From NCBI RefSeq assembly GCF_004342065.1, contig NZ_SLZU01000001.1, positions 496,001-560,000 of the forward strand: 64,000 nt of DNA, in the 5' to 3' direction. The DNA comes from Primorskyibacter sedentarius. Lineage in GTDB: Bacteria > Pseudomonadota > Alphaproteobacteria > Rhodobacterales > Rhodobacteraceae. Positions within the stretch are counted from its first letter, which is position 1; each line of letters begins with the position of its first letter. The position numbers and the translations under genes are program-made. The notes beneath the pieces were generated by a model, which was not told the DNA's origin, ran no database searches, and was given only the letters and a program-made list of their open reading frames with translations. Positions 9,110-18,154 of the stretch are shown here, one piece after another.

Positions 9110-10018
9110 TCATACCGGTTCAAGCGATGCTTTGGCCTCATCCAGGATGCGCTTGGCCTCGGAGCCTTGGATTTTCTGGATATCGTCCTGGTATTTCAGG
9201 ATCGCGCCCAACGTGTCGCTGATCACCTCGGGTGACAGGTCAATCACATCCAGCGCCAGAAGGCATTTCGCCCAGTCGATGGTTTCGGCCACCCCCGGTT
9301 TCTTGAACAGATCCTCGGTCCGCAACTTCTGTACAAAGGAGACGATCTCGCGGCTCAGCGTCTCTGCGGCCTCCGGCGCGCGGGCGTGCAGGATCTCCAT
9401 CTCCCGGTCGAAAGTCGGGTAATCGACCCAGTGATAAAGGCAACGGCGCTTGAGCGCGTCATGCACCTCTCGCGTACGGTTGGAGGTCAGGATCACGATG
9501 GGCGGCTCTGGCGCCTTGATCGTGCCAATCTCGGGGATGGTAACCTGAAAATCGGACAGTGCTTCCAGCAGGAAGGCCTCGAAAGGTTCGTCGGTCCGGT
9601 CAAGCTCGTCGATCAGCAGAACTGGCGCGCCATTCTCGTCAGGGCGCATCGCCTCGAGCAAGGGACGTTCGATCAAAAAGTCCGGGCCGAAGAGCTCACG
9701 GCTGAGCACATCCTTGTCGGCATTGCCTTCGGCCTCTGCACTGCGGATCGCGATCATCTGGGCCGGGAAATTCCATTCGTAAACGGCAGAGGAGGCATCC
9801 AGCCCTTCGTAGCATTGCAACCGGATCAGGCGGCGGCCCAAAGACGCGGCAATCGCCTTGGCAATCTCTGTTTTCCCGACGCCGGCCTCGCCTTCCAGAA
9901 ACAGCGGCCTGCCCAGCCGCAGCGACAGGAACACCACCGTTGCGAGCGCCCGCCCGCAGACATAGCCCTGTTGCGCCAGCATTTCCTGCACGGCATCGAT
10001 CGTATCTGGCTGAGACAT
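9110..10018 (-). CDS. MoxR/CoxD-type AAA+ ATPase
   Basis: 302 residues from the ATG at 10018, preceded by GGAGGA; the open frame runs 33 codons further upstream without support. Walker A GEAGVGKT (43-50), Walker B VLLIDELD (133-140), and sensor motif ILTSNRTRE. MoxR-family ATPases act as chaperones for metal-enzyme assembly, and the CoxD branch works with CoxE. The CoxE partner follows immediately. Confidence 0.88.
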   Translation of the reverse strand: MSQPDTIDAVQEMLAQQGYVCGRALATVVFLSLRLGRPLFLEGEAGVGKTEIAKAIAASLGRRLIRLQCYEGLDASSAVYEWNFPAQMIAIRSAEAEGNADKDVLSRELFGPDFLIERPLLEAMRPDENGAPVLLIDELDRTDEPFEAFLLEALSDFQVTIPEIGTIKAPEPPIVILTSNRTREVHDALKRRCLYHWVDYPTFDREMEILHARAPEAAETLSREIVSFVQKLRTEDLFKKPGVAETIDWAKCLLALDVIDLSPEVISDTLGAILKYQDDIQKIQGSEAKRILDEAKASLEPV

Positions 10019-10251
10019 TTGCGGTCCTCCTGCCCCTTGGGTGCAATGGCCCGCCCCCGGGGTCAATAGCGCCAAGGTCGCAGACGCCCCGGCACCGCAC
10101 CATTGGGGGCCCGTCAAATCCGCTGCGTTTCTTGACCCTTTCCCCGCAAACTGCGATGATTCTCCTAACCAATTCGTGCTACGGGAGGCTGAACTTCCGA
10201 GTCAGATGGCAGGCAACGCAACATGAATATTTCAATCGCGGGCATGAATGG

Positions 10252-11283
10252 ATGCGCATAACCGCCGTGACATGCGTGAAAAACGAAGGCCCGTTCCTGC
10301 TGGAATGGATCGCCTTCAACCGCCTCTTGGGCGTGACAGATTTCCTGTTTTATTCCAACGACTGCACCGATGGCACGGATACCCTGCTGGACGCGCTGGC
10401 CGCGCGGGGCGGTGTCCGGCATCTGCCAAACCCGGCCAAGGGGCGCAACTACCAGATGGAAGCATTGAAGGATGCGGCCCGTCAGGACGAGGTGGCCCAG
10501 GCCGATTGGGTCTGGATCGCGGATGTGGACGAGTTTCTGAACATTCACGCGGGCGATCACACCATTCCGGCGCTCATCGCAGCCTGCGGCGATCCGCAGG
10601 CAATCTCTGTCACCTTCCAGTTCTTTGCAAATGACGGGGTCAACGCGTATCAGGATCGCCCGATCATCGGGCAATTCATGCGCAGCCATAACCCGGACCT
10701 GTGGTGTGCGGAAAGCGCCATAGAGGTCAAGACACTGGTGCGGCGCGACTTTCCGCTGCAATATTACGGCGCGCACCGGCCCTTCTTTCGCAACAGTCTT
10801 GCCGAGGAGAAACGGCCGCGCTGGACGGACGGGTCAGGGCGCGACGTTCCATCCAAGTTTCTGGTCGCCGCCAATACCCGGCGCATTCGCAAATTTCCCG
10901 CCGCAGGGGCGCGCGACCACGCAACGCTCAATCACTACGCGCTGCGCTCTCTCGACAGCTATCTTGTGAAGAACGACCGTGGCGACGTAAACCGCGACAA
11001 CCGCAATTTCGACGACACCTATTGGCGCGAACGAAACGACAGCGCGTGGGAGGATCGCTCGGTCCTGCGCTACCTGCCCGATCTTGAGGCCGCGCTGGCA
11101 GAGCTGAAATCCGACCCCGAGATCGCCAGACTGCATGACGATGCGGTGCGGCTGCATATCGAAAAGCGCGATGCGTTACTGGCGCAACAGGACTATGCCG
11201 CGATGCGCGCCCAACTGTGCGATGCGCCGACGATCCCGCCCGAAGAGCTGAAGCTGATGCAGGCATTGGGGTTGCCCGCATGA
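10252..11283 (+). CDS. Glycosyltransferase family 2-like protein (Glyco_tranf_2_4)
   Basis: 343 residues. The start at MRITAVTCVKNEG is set by similarity to the paralogue at 15046 (MKICAVLCVRNEG); the frame is open further upstream but unsupported, and no strong ribosome-binding site is seen. Contains the N-terminal CVKNEGPFLLEWIAFNR motif and a DxD-like ADVDEF motif expected to hold the metal and nucleotide sugar. First of five tightly packed genes; ends in an ATGA overlap with the sulfotransferase. Cytosolic or membrane-associated; substrate unknown. Confidence 0.82.
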   Translation: MRITAVTCVKNEGPFLLEWIAFNRLLGVTDFLFYSNDCTDGTDTLLDALAARGGVRHLPNPAKGRNYQMEALKDAARQDEVAQADWVWIADVDEFLNIHAGDHTIPALIAACGDPQAISVTFQFFANDGVNAYQDRPIIGQFMRSHNPDLWCAESAIEVKTLVRRDFPLQYYGAHRPFFRNSLAEEKRPRWTDGSGRDVPSKFLVAANTRRIRKFPAAGARDHATLNHYALRSLDSYLVKNDRGDVNRDNRNFDDTYWRERNDSAWEDRSVLRYLPDLEAALAELKSDPEIARLHDDAVRLHIEKRDALLAQQDYAAMRAQLCDAPTIPPEELKLMQALGLPA

Positions 11284-11918
11284 GCCGTTTGCGCGTCATC
11301 AACCTTGGCCTGCCAAAATCCGGCACCACGACGCTGTCGATTGCGTTGCGCGCCGCTGGCCTGACCGTGGCCGATCATCGTATCCGCCGCAACCAGACGA
11401 CCGATCCGAACCTCGCGGGAACATTCGTGGCCCGGCAGCTTTACGAAGGGTTCTTCCGTTCGGGCGATCCGCTGGAATTTCTGGAGGCGTTCGACGCGTT
11501 TGCCGAGATCAGCATCATAACACCGAACCTTTCGCTTTGGCCGCAGACGGATTGGGGCATCATCGACGCGATCCGCCAGCGCCATCCCGGTGCGCGCTTC
11601 CTGTGTTCGCGGCGAGAGGTGCGGGCTTTGTCCATGTCGATGCTGCGATGGACCAATCTGGGCATGGTGCGCCTGCCTGCGGGTGAAATTCCGGGGCTTC
11701 CCATGGGGTTTGGGGAAACCGGCCTGCAACGGGAAAGCTGGATCGCGGCGCATTACGCGCATATGCGGCAGCTGTTTCGCGGGGCGGATGATTTTCTGGA
11801 ATATGACGTCGAAGACCCCGAGGCCCCAGCCCATATCAGCGCGTTTCTGGGGCTTGAGCTGCCGTGGTGGGGCAAGGCCAATGCCAATACCGAGCTTCCG
11901 GCTCCGGGGCGCGCGTGA
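11280..11918 (+). CDS. Sulfotransferase family protein
   Basis: 212 residues. The N-terminal NLGLPKSGTTTL matches the 5'-phosphosulfate loop that binds PAPS in sulfotransferases, and CSRREV fits the 3'-phosphate region. Starts inside the stop of the upstream glycosyltransferase (ATGA) and its TGA overlaps the next ATG, so it is part of one translational relay. It is short for the family, but both PAPS-binding elements are present. A role in sulfating a glycan made by the neighbouring transferases is inferred. Confidence 0.75.
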   Translation: MSRLRVINLGLPKSGTTTLSIALRAAGLTVADHRIRRNQTTDPNLAGTFVARQLYEGFFRSGDPLEFLEAFDAFAEISIITPNLSLWPQTDWGIIDAIRQRHPGARFLCSRREVRALSMSMLRWTNLGMVRLPAGEIPGLPMGFGETGLQRESWIAAHYAHMRQLFRGADDFLEYDVEDPEAPAHISAFLGLELPWWGKANANTELPAPGRA

Positions 11919-14278
11919 TGCGGATATTTGTTCACATCGGCCTTGACGGGCCCGCCACCGACCGCATGCAACATGTGCTTGACGCCAAGCGCAACCAGTT
12001 GACCGGAAAGGGCATTCGCTATGCCCGCTCGCCCGGTGCGCGCAACCACACACGGCTGTTCATGGCGGTCACGGACCCCGACCGAATTGACAGCCTACGG
12101 TTCAGCAGAGGCTACGGCCCTGCCGAAAAGCAAGCCGCGTTGCGCAAGGATGTCGCGCGCGGGCTGCTGCGAGAGGTCGAACAGCACGACCCTCAGGTGC
12201 TGATCGTGTCGGCGCATCAGCTGGGCACTTCTTTGTGCTTACGGTCAGAGCTTGAGCAGCTACGCGATCTGCTATCGCCCATTTCAAGCGACATCCGCAT
12301 CGTCGCCCATGTCGAAGAGCAGGCGCGCATGCTGGCACGGCGCTATGCCCATCAGGTCATGGAAGGGCGCCGCAGCGCGCTTGATCTGGAGCTTGGCCTG
12401 GCCACCGCACCTGATTGGTGGGAGGCAGCCCTGCAATCGGCCCCTGCGCCCGATCCAAGCGTCGGATTGTTCACCGAGGCACAGGCCGCGCCCTTCTGGC
12501 TGGACTATGCCCGGCTGGTGCGGGAATGGGATGCGGTTTTCGGCAGCGGTGCAACCTCGTTGCGGGCGATGGACGCAGAGGTGTTCGGCGCGCAGTCCCT
12601 TCAGGACGAGGTGGCGCAGAGCTTTGAGATCACCGAAAACTTCGGGAAATATGACGCGCAGCCGTTCTCAGCTGAACCTGCGGCACCATGGCTGACGCGC
12701 TGTCGCCAATTCAACGACGTCATGCTGCGGTATCTCGACCGCGAAAAGACCGTGCTGCCGCGCCCGGTCTGGCGGCGATTGCTGAACGAGATCCGCATTG
12801 ATGGCGCCGCGATCGATCCGGGCAGCCTGAGCGCAATCTCGGATCGGTTCGCGGGCGACAATGCCACTTTGCTGGCAAAGCACCCCGCCCTGACGGCACA
12901 GGCGATGGCCCCTGCCGCGCCCTCGGAGCCTTGGGCGGAACCCGACCCGCAATTCGGCTATCGCGCAACGCAGTACCTTTTGGCCTTCCTGCCGCGTATC
13001 CGCCAAGCCGCCCGCCAGGAAAAACAGACGCGCGCCGCGGATATTGCGGCCCTTAACGGCGAGGCCCCCATACCGGACCCTGCGCTTCCCGGCCTCAGCC
13101 CCTCGGCCAAAGAGGTCATGCCGCCATTGGCCGTACAGAAATTCGCGTCCCTGCAAGGGTCTGCCTATGCCCCCCACAACCGGATGGGCAAGCTTGATGA
13201 AGAGGCCGCCGCCCCGGCCTACACGCCAATCGTGCCGCGCCGTCTGCCGGAGGGTTCGACCGGCAATGTCATCGTCGCCTGCATGAAAAACGAGGCGCCC
13301 TACATTGTTGAATGGATCGCGTATCACCGGGCGATGGGCGTCGACAATTTCCTGATCTACACCAACGGGTGCGAGGACGGCACGGCAGAGATCCTTGACC
13401 GGTTGCAGCAGATGGGTGTGGTCCAGCACCGCAACAATGACGACTGGAAAGGCAAGTCCCCGCAGCAGCACGCGCTTAACAAGGCGTTGAAAGAGCCGGT
13501 GGTGCGCAAGGCGGACTGGCTGATCCATATCGACGTGGACGAGTTCATGAACGTGCGCTGCGGCAATGGCACGTTGCAGGACTTCTTTGACCGCGTGCCC
13601 GATGCCACCAATGTCGCCATGACGTGGCGGCTGTTCGGCCATAACGGGGTGCACCGGCTGGCGGATCGGTTCGTCATCGATCAGTTCGACAGTTGCGCGC
13701 CGAAATACTGCCCCAAGCCGCACACGGCCTGGGGGTTCAAGACGATGTTCCGCAACTTCGGCGCCTATAAAAAGCTGTCCTGCCACCGGCCAAACAAGCT
13801 TGACGATACGCTGCGCGATCAAGTGCGCTGGGTGAACGGGTCCGGCGCGGACATGACGGGCGAGGCCATCAAGAACGGCTGGCGAAACTCGCGCAAGTCC
13901 ATCGGCTATGATCTGCTGCAACTGAACCACTATGCGCTGCGTTCGGCAGAAAGCTTTCTGATCAAACGCCAGCGCGGTCGCGCCCTGCATGTCGACCGGT
14001 CCATCGGGTTGAACTACTGGATTCGTATGGATTGGTCGGATTTCAAGGACATCACGATCAAGCGCAACCTGCCCCGGCTGCAACTTGAATATGACCGGCT
14101 TCTGGCGGATGACGCGCTCCGGCACTGGCATGAGAAGGGTCTTGCGTGGCACCGCGCCAAGGCCACAGAACTGCACGCGAACCCTGAATTCGAAGACCTG
14201 TATCGCAAGGCGTTGACCTTGCGCCTGACCGAAACCGAACGTGTCGCCTATGCGCTGGCACTCGACATGGAGAGCTGA
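11918..14278 (+). CDS. Two-domain protein: sulfotransferase-like N-terminus, glycosyltransferase C-terminus
   Basis: 786 residues. Start ATG overlaps the upstream stop (TGATG). Residues ~1-330 resemble sulfotransferase-like proteins (MRIFVHIGLDGPATDRMQ, then QVLIVSAHQLGTS), though a clear PAPS loop is lacking. From about residue 449 it is a second copy of the glycosyltransferase domain: VACMKNEAPYIVEWIAYHR and DVDEFMNVRCGN. The linker is Ala/Pro-rich. The domain pair mirrors the separate genes just upstream, suggesting both activities act on one product. Confidence 0.75.
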   Translation: MRIFVHIGLDGPATDRMQHVLDAKRNQLTGKGIRYARSPGARNHTRLFMAVTDPDRIDSLRFSRGYGPAEKQAALRKDVARGLLREVEQHDPQVLIVSAHQLGTSLCLRSELEQLRDLLSPISSDIRIVAHVEEQARMLARRYAHQVMEGRRSALDLELGLATAPDWWEAALQSAPAPDPSVGLFTEAQAAPFWLDYARLVREWDAVFGSGATSLRAMDAEVFGAQSLQDEVAQSFEITENFGKYDAQPFSAEPAAPWLTRCRQFNDVMLRYLDREKTVLPRPVWRRLLNEIRIDGAAIDPGSLSAISDRFAGDNATLLAKHPALTAQAMAPAAPSEPWAEPDPQFGYRATQYLLAFLPRIRQAARQEKQTRAADIAALNGEAPIPDPALPGLSPSAKEVMPPLAVQKFASLQGSAYAPHNRMGKLDEEAAAPAYTPIVPRRLPEGSTGNVIVACMKNEAPYIVEWIAYHRAMGVDNFLIYTNGCEDGTAEILDRLQQMGVVQHRNNDDWKGKSPQQHALNKALKEPVVRKADWLIHIDVDEFMNVRCGNGTLQDFFDRVPDATNVAMTWRLFGHNGVHRLADRFVIDQFDSCAPKYCPKPHTAWGFKTMFRNFGAYKKLSCHRPNKLDDTLRDQVRWVNGSGADMTGEAIKNGWRNSRKSIGYDLLQLNHYALRSAESFLIKRQRGRALHVDRSIGLNYWIRMDWSDFKDITIKRNLPRLQLEYDRLLADDALRHWHEKGLAWHRAKATELHANPEFEDLYRKALTLRLTETERVAYALALDMES

Positions 14279-14279
14279 C

Positions 14280-14975
14280 ATGCAAGCCCCGACACAGAGA
14301 CGCCAGTTCATCAGGTCGCGCGGTCTGAAAATCCCGAAACATCCCGACATCACACGGGGCCAGCGGCGCGGCGCCCTGCGGGACGGGCTGTACGAACGCA
14401 AGGAATGCGACGCGGTCATGAAGGTGGTCCAGCGCGGTGACGTGGTGTTGGAGCTTGGCGCCGGCATGGGTTATATGTCCACGCTGATGGCCTGCAAGAC
14501 GCCTGCGGAACATATCCACGCGTTTGAGGCGAACCCGACCATCATCCCCTATATCCGCTCGGTGCACGAGGCCAATGATGTCACCAATGTCACGCTTCAC
14601 AACGCGCTGCTGGCGCCGGAGGCAGGCGAGCCTGCGGATTTCTACGTGCGCAAGAATTTTCTGGCCTCGTCGCTTGATCGCGAAAGCGGGCCGGACAACA
14701 TCACCTCTGTCGAAAAGGTAGAGGTCCGCAGCCTGCCCGACACTTTGGCGCAGTTAAATCCAACCGTTCTGGTCTGCGATATCGAAGGCGCAGAGGCCGG
14801 GCTATTGGGCTCTGCCGATTGGTCCGGGCTGCGCGCCGCCGTGATCGAGCTGCACCCGCAATGGATCGGCCAGGAGGGGGTTCAGTCAGTGTTTGATGCG
14901 ATGCAGAAGGCCGGGCTAACCTACTTTCCCAAAGCGTCCGAAGCAAAGGTCGTGACCTTCCGCAAGGGGTGGTAA
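14280..14975 (+). CDS. FkbM family methyltransferase
   Basis: 231 residues. SAM-binding motif VVLELGAGMGYMSTLM (~residues 56-71) followed by HAFEANP; the FkbM-type VCDIEGAEAGLL lies near 162. Starts one base after the previous stop. FkbM enzymes O-methylate sugars or polyketides; in this context a sugar hydroxyl is the probable acceptor (inference). Confidence 0.82.
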   Translation: MQAPTQRRQFIRSRGLKIPKHPDITRGQRRGALRDGLYERKECDAVMKVVQRGDVVLELGAGMGYMSTLMACKTPAEHIHAFEANPTIIPYIRSVHEANDVTNVTLHNALLAPEAGEPADFYVRKNFLASSLDRESGPDNITSVEKVEVRSLPDTLAQLNPTVLVCDIEGAEAGLLGSADWSGLRAAVIELHPQWIGQEGVQSVFDAMQKAGLTYFPKASEAKVVTFRKGW

Positions 14976-15045
14976 GGACCATGCCTGCCGCAGCGACCCA
15001 TCGGCGCGAAACCGGGCCGTCAGCGCAGCAAAAGGGCATCGTTGC

Positions 15046-16107
15046 ATGAAAATCTGCGCGGTTCTCTGCGTCCGAAACGAGGGCGCCTTCCTCCTCGACT
15101 GGATCGCTCACCACCGGGCCTGTGGCGTCACCGATTTCGTGGTGCTGTCGAACGATTGTCAGGATGGCACAGATGCGCTGCTGGACCGGCTGCAGCTGCT
15201 GGGCGGGCTGACGCATTTGCGGAACGACGGGCCGCACGGCCGCAACGGCATCCAGTTCGCGGGGCTGAAGCTTGCTGACAAATCCGACCGGGTGAAGGAT
15301 GCGGATTGGCTTCTTCCTCTGGATATCGACGAATTCGTCAACGTTCATGTCGGCAACCGCACCCTGCCCGCCTTGATCGAAACGCTGCCCGAGGCCACCG
15401 CGATCACCCTGACATGGCGGCTCTTCGGCAATGCGGGGATTGAGCGTTTCGAGGACAGGCCAATCCCGGAACAATTCACCCGCGCCGCGCCCGAGATCAT
15501 GTACTGGCCGTGGCGCTCTGCGATGTTCAAGACGCTCTACCGCAACGACCGGACCTACCGAAACCTCGGCGTCCACCGCCCACGCAACCCGCGCGATGAC
15601 CGGCTGGCGGATGCGCGCTGGTACGATGCCCATGGCCGCCCGCTGGGCGAGGGGTTTACCACGACGCGCATCTTCAACAACTACGGACGCCCCAATTACG
15701 GGCTGGCGCAGCTCAACCACTACGCTCTTGGGGCGATGGAAAGCTATGTGTTGAAGGCCGCGCGCGGGCGGGCAGTGCATTCGGACCACATGCTTGGGCT
15801 GGATTACTGGGTGGAGCGCAATTTCAACACGGACGAGGACGCCACGATACGGGCGATGGCAGAGCCCGCGGCCGCGATCCGGGCAGAGCTGGCCGGGGAC
15901 GCGGAACTGGCAAAGCTGCACGAACAGGCCGTCCACTGGCGCCGGGCGCAGTTCGACAGCCTTCTGGCGCAAGAGCCCTTTCGTGCCCTCATGGGTCGGC
16001 TGCTGATGACCCCGCCATCGCAGCCAGTACCGCTTGATCAGGCGCAATTCCTTATCCGGCATGCTACCCTCGCGCGCACCAGGGCGGCGCAGGCTCAGCA
16101 GGACTGA
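15046..16107 (+). CDS. Glycosyltransferase family 2-like protein (Glyco_tranf_2_4)
   Basis: 353 residues, preceded by AAAAGGG. Third copy of the domain in this cluster: CAVLCVRNEGAFLLDWIAHHR at the N-terminus and LDIDEFVNVH as the DxD-like site. About 70 bases after the methyltransferase, so probably the last gene of the unit. Membrane segments are not apparent. Sugar donor and acceptor unknown. Confidence 0.82.
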   Translation: MKICAVLCVRNEGAFLLDWIAHHRACGVTDFVVLSNDCQDGTDALLDRLQLLGGLTHLRNDGPHGRNGIQFAGLKLADKSDRVKDADWLLPLDIDEFVNVHVGNRTLPALIETLPEATAITLTWRLFGNAGIERFEDRPIPEQFTRAAPEIMYWPWRSAMFKTLYRNDRTYRNLGVHRPRNPRDDRLADARWYDAHGRPLGEGFTTTRIFNNYGRPNYGLAQLNHYALGAMESYVLKAARGRAVHSDHMLGLDYWVERNFNTDEDATIRAMAEPAAAIRAELAGDAELAKLHEQAVHWRRAQFDSLLAQEPFRALMGRLLMTPPSQPVPLDQAQFLIRHATLARTRAAQAQQD

Positions 16108-16191
16108 GACCCCACGCGTGGAAAACCCGCCGGGAGGGGCAATTTCGCGCGGCATGCCTCTGGCGCGTTACGGCGGGACCGTGCTATCGGC

Positions 16192-17238
16192 ATGCCCATG
16201 ACCCAGACCCTGACACTTCGCCGCCCCGACGACTGGCACCTGCATCTGCGCGACGGCGCCATGCTGTCCGCCGTGGCCCCTGAAAGCGCCCGCCATTTTG
16301 GCCGCGCGATCATCATGCCCAACCTCGTGCCCCCTGTTGTCACCGGCGCACAGGCCGCCGCCTATCGCGACCGCATCCTAGCAGCCCTGCCCGAGGGCGC
16401 GGATTTCAAACCGCTGATGACGCTGTACCTGACCGAAGATACCGACCCGGACGATCTGGCGGCCGCGCATGCATCGGGCCTGATCACAGCGGTCAAGCTG
16501 TATCCGGCAGGTGCCACCACCAATTCCAATTCCGGGGTACGCAACTTTGACAATGTCCGGCCCGTGCTGGAACGTATGGCCGAGATTGGCTGTCCGCTCT
16601 GCGTGCATGGCGAGGTCACGGCGCCCGAGATCGACATCTTCGACCGCGAGGCCGTGTTCATTGACACCGTGCTGGACCCGATCCGCCGCGCGACCCCCGG
16701 CCTGCGCGTGGTGATGGAGCATATCACCACCAAACAGGGCGTTGACTATGCCCGCTCGGGCGGCACCGACCTGGGCGCCACGATCACCACGCATCACCTG
16801 ATCATCAACCGCAACCACATCCTGGTGGGCGGGATCAAGCCGCATTACTATTGCCTGCCCGTCGCCAAGCGCGAAGAGCACCGGCTGGCCTTGCGTGAGG
16901 CAGCCACCAGCGGCGAGGCGACATTCTTTCTGGGCACGGACAGCGCCCCGCATACCGACGCGCTGAAGGAACAGGCCTGCGGCTGCGCCGGGTGTTTTAC
17001 GGCCACCAACACCATGTCCCTGCTGGCGCATGTGTTCGAGGAGGATTGCGCGCTGGACCGTCTGGAACCCTTCACCTCGCTGAACGGTCCTGCCTTCTAC
17101 GGCCTGCCCGCGAACGAGACAACGCTGACGCTGACCCGTCAGGACACCCCTGTCACCTACCCGTCGAAGATTGACAGCGGCGATGGCCCTGTCACCGTCT
17201 TTGACCCCGGCTTTCCGGTCCACTGGGCCGTTACCTGA
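16192..17238 (+). CDS. pyrC: Dihydroorotase, type II
   Basis: 348 residues (346 if ATG 16198 is used). Cyclises carbamoyl-aspartate to dihydroorotate in pyrimidine synthesis. Zinc ligands are visible: HLHLR near the N-terminus, the carboxylated lysine in [27 protein letters not shown], and the aspartate in GTDSAPH. Length equals the Escherichia coli type II enzyme. pyrE follows after 24 bases. Confidence 0.96.
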   Translation: MPMTQTLTLRRPDDWHLHLRDGAMLSAVAPESARHFGRAIIMPNLVPPVVTGAQAAAYRDRILAALPEGADFKPLMTLYLTEDTDPDDLAAAHASGLITAVKLYPAGATTNSNSGVRNFDNVRPVLERMAEIGCPLCVHGEVTAPEIDIFDREAVFIDTVLDPIRRATPGLRVVMEHITTKQGVDYARSGGTDLGATITTHHLIINRNHILVGGIKPHYYCLPVAKREEHRLALREAATSGEATFFLGTDSAPHTDALKEQACGCAGCFTATNTMSLLAHVFEEDCALDRLEPFTSLNGPAFYGLPANETTLTLTRQDTPVTYPSKIDSGDGPVTVFDPGFPVHWAVT

Positions 17239-17262
17239 TCCAAAGCACCAAAGGATACCGCC

Positions 17263-17949
17263 ATGATCCCCTCTGCCTACCCCGAGCCGCAGGAAATCGC
17301 CCGATTGACCGCCCGGATGCTGCTGGAAATCGGCGCGGTGAACTTCAATGCCGAAACGCCCTATACGCTGTCTTCCGGCCTGCCCTCGCCCAGCTATGTC
17401 GATTGCCGCAAGCTGATCTCCTACCCGCGCATCCGCGCCACGCTGATGGATTTTCTGACCGTCACGATCATGCGCAATGCAGGGTTCGAGGCGTTCGACA
17501 ACATCGCTGGCGGAGAAACCGCGGGTATCCCCTTCGCGGCCCTTGTGGCTGAACGCATGGCCCTGCCCATGACCTATGTGCGCAAGAAGCCCAAAGGTTA
17601 CGGCCGCAACGCGCGTATAGAAGGCACCATGACCGAAGGCCAGCGCGTGCTGCTGGTCGAGGATCTGACAACCGATGGCGGGTCCAAGCTGTCCTTTGTC
17701 GATGCGATCCGCGAAACCGGGGCCAGCTGTGGCCACACGGCGGTGATCTTCTACTATGATATCTTCCCCGAGACGATCAAAACGCTTGGCGATCACGGGG
17801 TCGAATTGCACCACCTGTGCACCTGGTGGGATGTGCTGGCAGAGGCCCGCGCGCAAGAGGCGTTCGACGCCGACACGCTTGCAGAAGTCGAGTCGTTCCT
17901 GAAAGCGCCGCGCGACTGGCAAGAGGCGCGGATGGCGGCCAAGGCCTGA
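17263..17949 (+). CDS. pyrE: Orotate phosphoribosyltransferase
   Basis: 228 residues. Joins orotate to PRPP giving OMP. PRPP-binding motif [14 protein letters not shown] and the flexible-loop stretch [17 protein letters not shown] are present. Cotranscribed with pyrC by spacing. Confidence 0.96.
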   Translation: MIPSAYPEPQEIARLTARMLLEIGAVNFNAETPYTLSSGLPSPSYVDCRKLISYPRIRATLMDFLTVTIMRNAGFEAFDNIAGGETAGIPFAALVAERMALPMTYVRKKPKGYGRNARIEGTMTEGQRVLLVEDLTTDGGSKLSFVDAIRETGASCGHTAVIFYYDIFPETIKTLGDHGVELHHLCTWWDVLAEARAQEAFDADTLAEVESFLKAPRDWQEARMAAKA

Positions 17950-17994
17950 CCTTGCGCCCGCCCGCGCGCTTTGCGACGGTGCGACATTAAAAAA

Positions 17995-18022
17995 ATGTTG
18001 TGGCAAGAATTCGCCACAACAT
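17995..18022. repeat. Perfect 10-bp inverted repeat upstream of dnaB
   Basis: ATGTTGTGGC (17995-18004) and GCCACAACAT (18013-18022) around an 8-base AAGAATTC centre, itself nearly palindromic. Flanked on the left by a run of seven A, so on the minus strand it also resembles a terminator. A TTGACG at 18024 touches the right arm, so an operator for the dnaB promoter is an alternative. Confidence 0.6.
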
Positions 18023-18066
18023 GTTGACGTGAAAGCATCACACCTGCCAAGATGATGTAATAAAAC

Positions 18067-18086
18067 TTACCCACAGGCTTTCCACA
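18067..18086 (+). promoter_or_regulatory. Two DnaA-box-like sequences before dnaB
   Basis: TTACCCACA (18067-18075) differs by one base and CTTTCCACA (18078-18086) by two from the TTATCCACA DnaA box. They are 11 bases apart start to start, the same orientation, in the AT-richer leader of dnaB. Could be regulatory; binding is unproven. Confidence 0.35.
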
Positions 18087-18154
18087 GTTTATACAATTTG
18101 CGAGAGCCGCCGGGGATGGTCTATGTCAGCGGTCTGACGCCAGAGGGGCACGAC

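Noticed and set aside
12668-14467. 599-residue minus-strand frame opposite the sulfotransferase-glycosyltransferase fusion
   Set aside because: No domain or ribosome-binding site; the plus strand shows the transferase motifs and the stop/start relay with its neighbours.
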